Origin: Planctomycetales bacterium
GTDB taxonomy: Bacteria; Planctomycetota; Planctomycetia; Gemmatales; Gemmataceae
Direction: 5' to 3'
DNA: 5,427 nucleotides
Assembly (NCBI GenBank): GCA_020054355.1
Contig: JAGVLI010000465.1
Coordinates: 1-5,427, forward strand
The notes beneath the pieces were generated by a model that had not been told where the DNA came from, made no database searches, and saw only the letters and a program-made list of their open reading frames with translations. Positions 4,204-5,427 of the stretch are shown here, one piece after another (the stretch's first letter is position 1; the number at the start of each line of letters is the position of its first letter). The position numbers were made by a program, and so were the translations under genes.

Positions 4204-5427
4204 GATGATATAGAAACGCAGCGGGTTGAAGCTGGCCAGGTCGGGGTGGGTCAGCACGAAGACCACGTTGTCGAGGGAGACGGTTTCCCACTGGTGCAAG
4301 CCGACCAGCACGTCGCCGCGCTGGATGCCGGCCTTGCCCGCCACGCCCTCGGCGGTGACTTCCTGGACGGCCAGCCCACCGTGCAGGTGCGAGTTGACCT
4401 TGCCGACCGCGTCCTGGGTGGCGGCGGCGAGCTTCACGCCTAGCTTGCGCCAGACCAGGTCCGCCGGCGCTTGCGTCAGTTTCTCGGCGGGTTGCAGCAC
4501 CAGCTCGCAGCGCTTTTCCTCGGACTCCCGGCGGACCACCAACGGCACCTTGTCGCCGACGCGGCGGTCGAGCATGGTGCGTTCGAGTTCCAGGGCGCAG
4601 GTGATCGGAGTGTCGGCGGACTGGACAATTACGTCGCCGCGCTGGACGCCCGCCTTGCCGGCCGGGCCGGCGGGGTCGGCCCGTTCGACGATCAGGCTGC
4701 GCGTCGGCGGGTTCTGCGTGATGTCCACGCGGTCCCGGCAGATCAGGCCGTGGGTCGCGCCGGTGCGCTTGCGGATGCTCATCATGTCGGCCGCCACCCG
4801 CAGGGTGGTATCGACCGGAATGGCGAAGCCGATGCCCTGGGCGCCGGCGCGGATGGCGACGTTGACGCCGATCAGCTCGCCGTTGATGTTCAGGAGCGGG
4901 CCGCCGGAGTTGCCGGGGTTGATGCTGGCATCGGTCTGGATCAACGCCTTGTAGGACACGTCCTTGTTGAGCGTCACGTCGCGGTTGATGGCGCTGACGA
5001 TGCCGCGGGTGACGGTATGTTCGTAGCCGTAAGCGTTGCCGATGGCCGCCACCGATTCGCCGACCATCAGATCGGCGGAAGTGCCCAGGGGCACGACGGG
5101 CAGCGGGCGGGCCGGCTCGATCTTGAGCAGGGCCAGGTCGGATTCGGGGTCGCGGGCCAGGACGCGGGCGCTGTAGCCGGTGCGGTCGGCCAGGCGGACG
5201 CGGATGACGTTGACGTCCTCGACCACGTGCTGATTGGTGAGGATGTAGCCGCGCGGGTCGATGACGATGCCGGTGCCCATGCCGTTGACGCGGTTCTGCG
5301 AGGGCGTCATGGCGAAGAGGTCCTCGGCGGCCGGCCCTTGCACGGTGCGTTCGCTGTGGATGTTGACCACGCAGTTGCGGACGCGCTCGACCAACTCGAC
5401 CAGCGGCGTCCGCCGCGGGTTGGTGGC
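4159..5427 (-). CDS. HtrA/DegP-type serine protease with two PDZ domains, N-terminus outside the window
   Basis: The frame is open for 422 residues to the high-coordinate edge, so the export signal and true start lie beyond it; TTG at 5394 is only an internal codon. This is a trypsin-fold S1C protease for quality control of misfolded exported proteins. The triad is visible: His in LTNQHVV (codon 5229-5227), Asp in ESDLALL (5139-5137) and Ser in NPGNSGGP (4908-4906). PDZ1 spans about 4780-4495 (RADPAGPAGKAGVQRGDVIV) and PDZ2 about 4440-4170 (VAGKAGIQRGDVLVGL), giving the DegP/DegQ layout of one protease plus two PDZ domains. PDZ domains in this family bind substrate C-termini and control oligomer assembly. 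GC is high (45 of 60 at 4321-4380), as for a core gene. The 3' end is remodelled by the palindromic element and duplication, apparently without changing the encoded C-terminus. No cytoplasmic anchor is visible in this part; a periplasmic location is inferred from the family. Confidence 0.93.
   Translation of the reverse strand, partial: ATNPRRTPLVELVERVRNCVVNIHSERTVQGPAAEDLFAMTPSQNRVNGMGTGIVIDPRGYILTNQHVVEDVNVIRVRLADRTGYSARVLARDPESDLALLKIEPARPLPVVPLGTSADLMVGESVAAIGNAYGYEHTVTRGIVSAINRDVTLNKDVSYKALIQTDASINPGNSGGPLLNINGELIGVNVAIRAGAQGIGFAIPVDTTLRVAADMMSIRKRTGATHGLICRDRVDITQNPPTRSLIVERADPAGPAGKAGVQRGDVIVQSADTPITCALELERTMLDRRVGDKVPLVVRRESEEKRCELVLQPAEKLTQAPADLVWRKLGVKLAAATQDAVGKVNSHLHGGLAVQEVTAEGVAGKAGIQRGDVLVGLHQWETVSLDNVVFVLTHPDLASFNPLRFYIIRAGQVHRGWLQSVE

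Noticed and set aside
3774..4208. A 144-codon plus-strand open frame covering the terminator, element and both repeat copies
   Set aside because: It runs through a terminator hairpin and a 71-bp inverted repeat, antisense to the protease end. No protein family is suggested.
4040..4291. An 83-codon minus-strand frame ending in the same residues as the protease
   Set aside because: It begins out of frame inside the protease gene and shares the ending only because the duplicated copy happens to fall in that frame. It is not a separate gene.
5392..5394. TTG as the start of the protease
   Set aside because: The frame continues upstream to the window edge with protein-like sequence (TNPRRTPLVELVERV), and the signal peptide is missing, so the true start is outside.

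Overview
The window looks like chromosomal DNA of a planctomycete, probably of the Gemmata group. It is GC-rich, and it carries a double-PDZ HtrA-type protease, a secreted FecR-like protein and two small proteins that I recognise from memory as recurrent uncharacterised planctomycete families. No database search was possible, so the taxonomic call is an inference. All six protein genes lie on the minus strand and are listed here in transcription order, from high to low coordinates.

(1) 5427-4159: an S1C (HtrA/DegP-type) serine protease, cut at its N-terminus by the window edge. Its 3' end holds a 71-bp palindromic element (4092-4162) flanked by a near-perfect 45-bp duplication of the last 14 codons and stop. 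The gene's terminator (3971-4012) now lies about 146 nt beyond the stop. (2) 3971-3583: a non-coding stretch with repeats, an AT-rich block with nested inverted repeats, and a strong promoter (TTGACA-N16-TATAGT) overlaid by alternating ATAGT/ACTAT half-sites. (3) 3582-2774: that promoter drives a probable two-gene operon for a 145-aa protein of unknown function and a 98-aa four-cysteine zinc-ribbon-like protein. The operon ends in two hairpins, the second with a T-tract. (4) 2773-2489: an intergenic region with a possible promoter and small dyads. (5) 2488-921: a translationally coupled pair, a compact HipA-like kinase followed by a DUF3037 protein. Its base composition is clearly lower in GC than its neighbours. 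(6) 793-1: the N-terminal 264 codons of a secreted FecR-like protein that runs off the window.

The most interesting parts are the HipA-like/DUF3037 pair and the palindromic element at the protease 3' end. The pair looks like an acquired accessory module: a HipA-fold kinase with no visible HipB partner, coupled instead to a DUF3037 protein whose C-terminal half has a D-x14-Q-x-K pattern. The element's terminal bases supply the stop codon of the protease. I see no rRNA, tRNA, CRISPR array, transposase or integrase.
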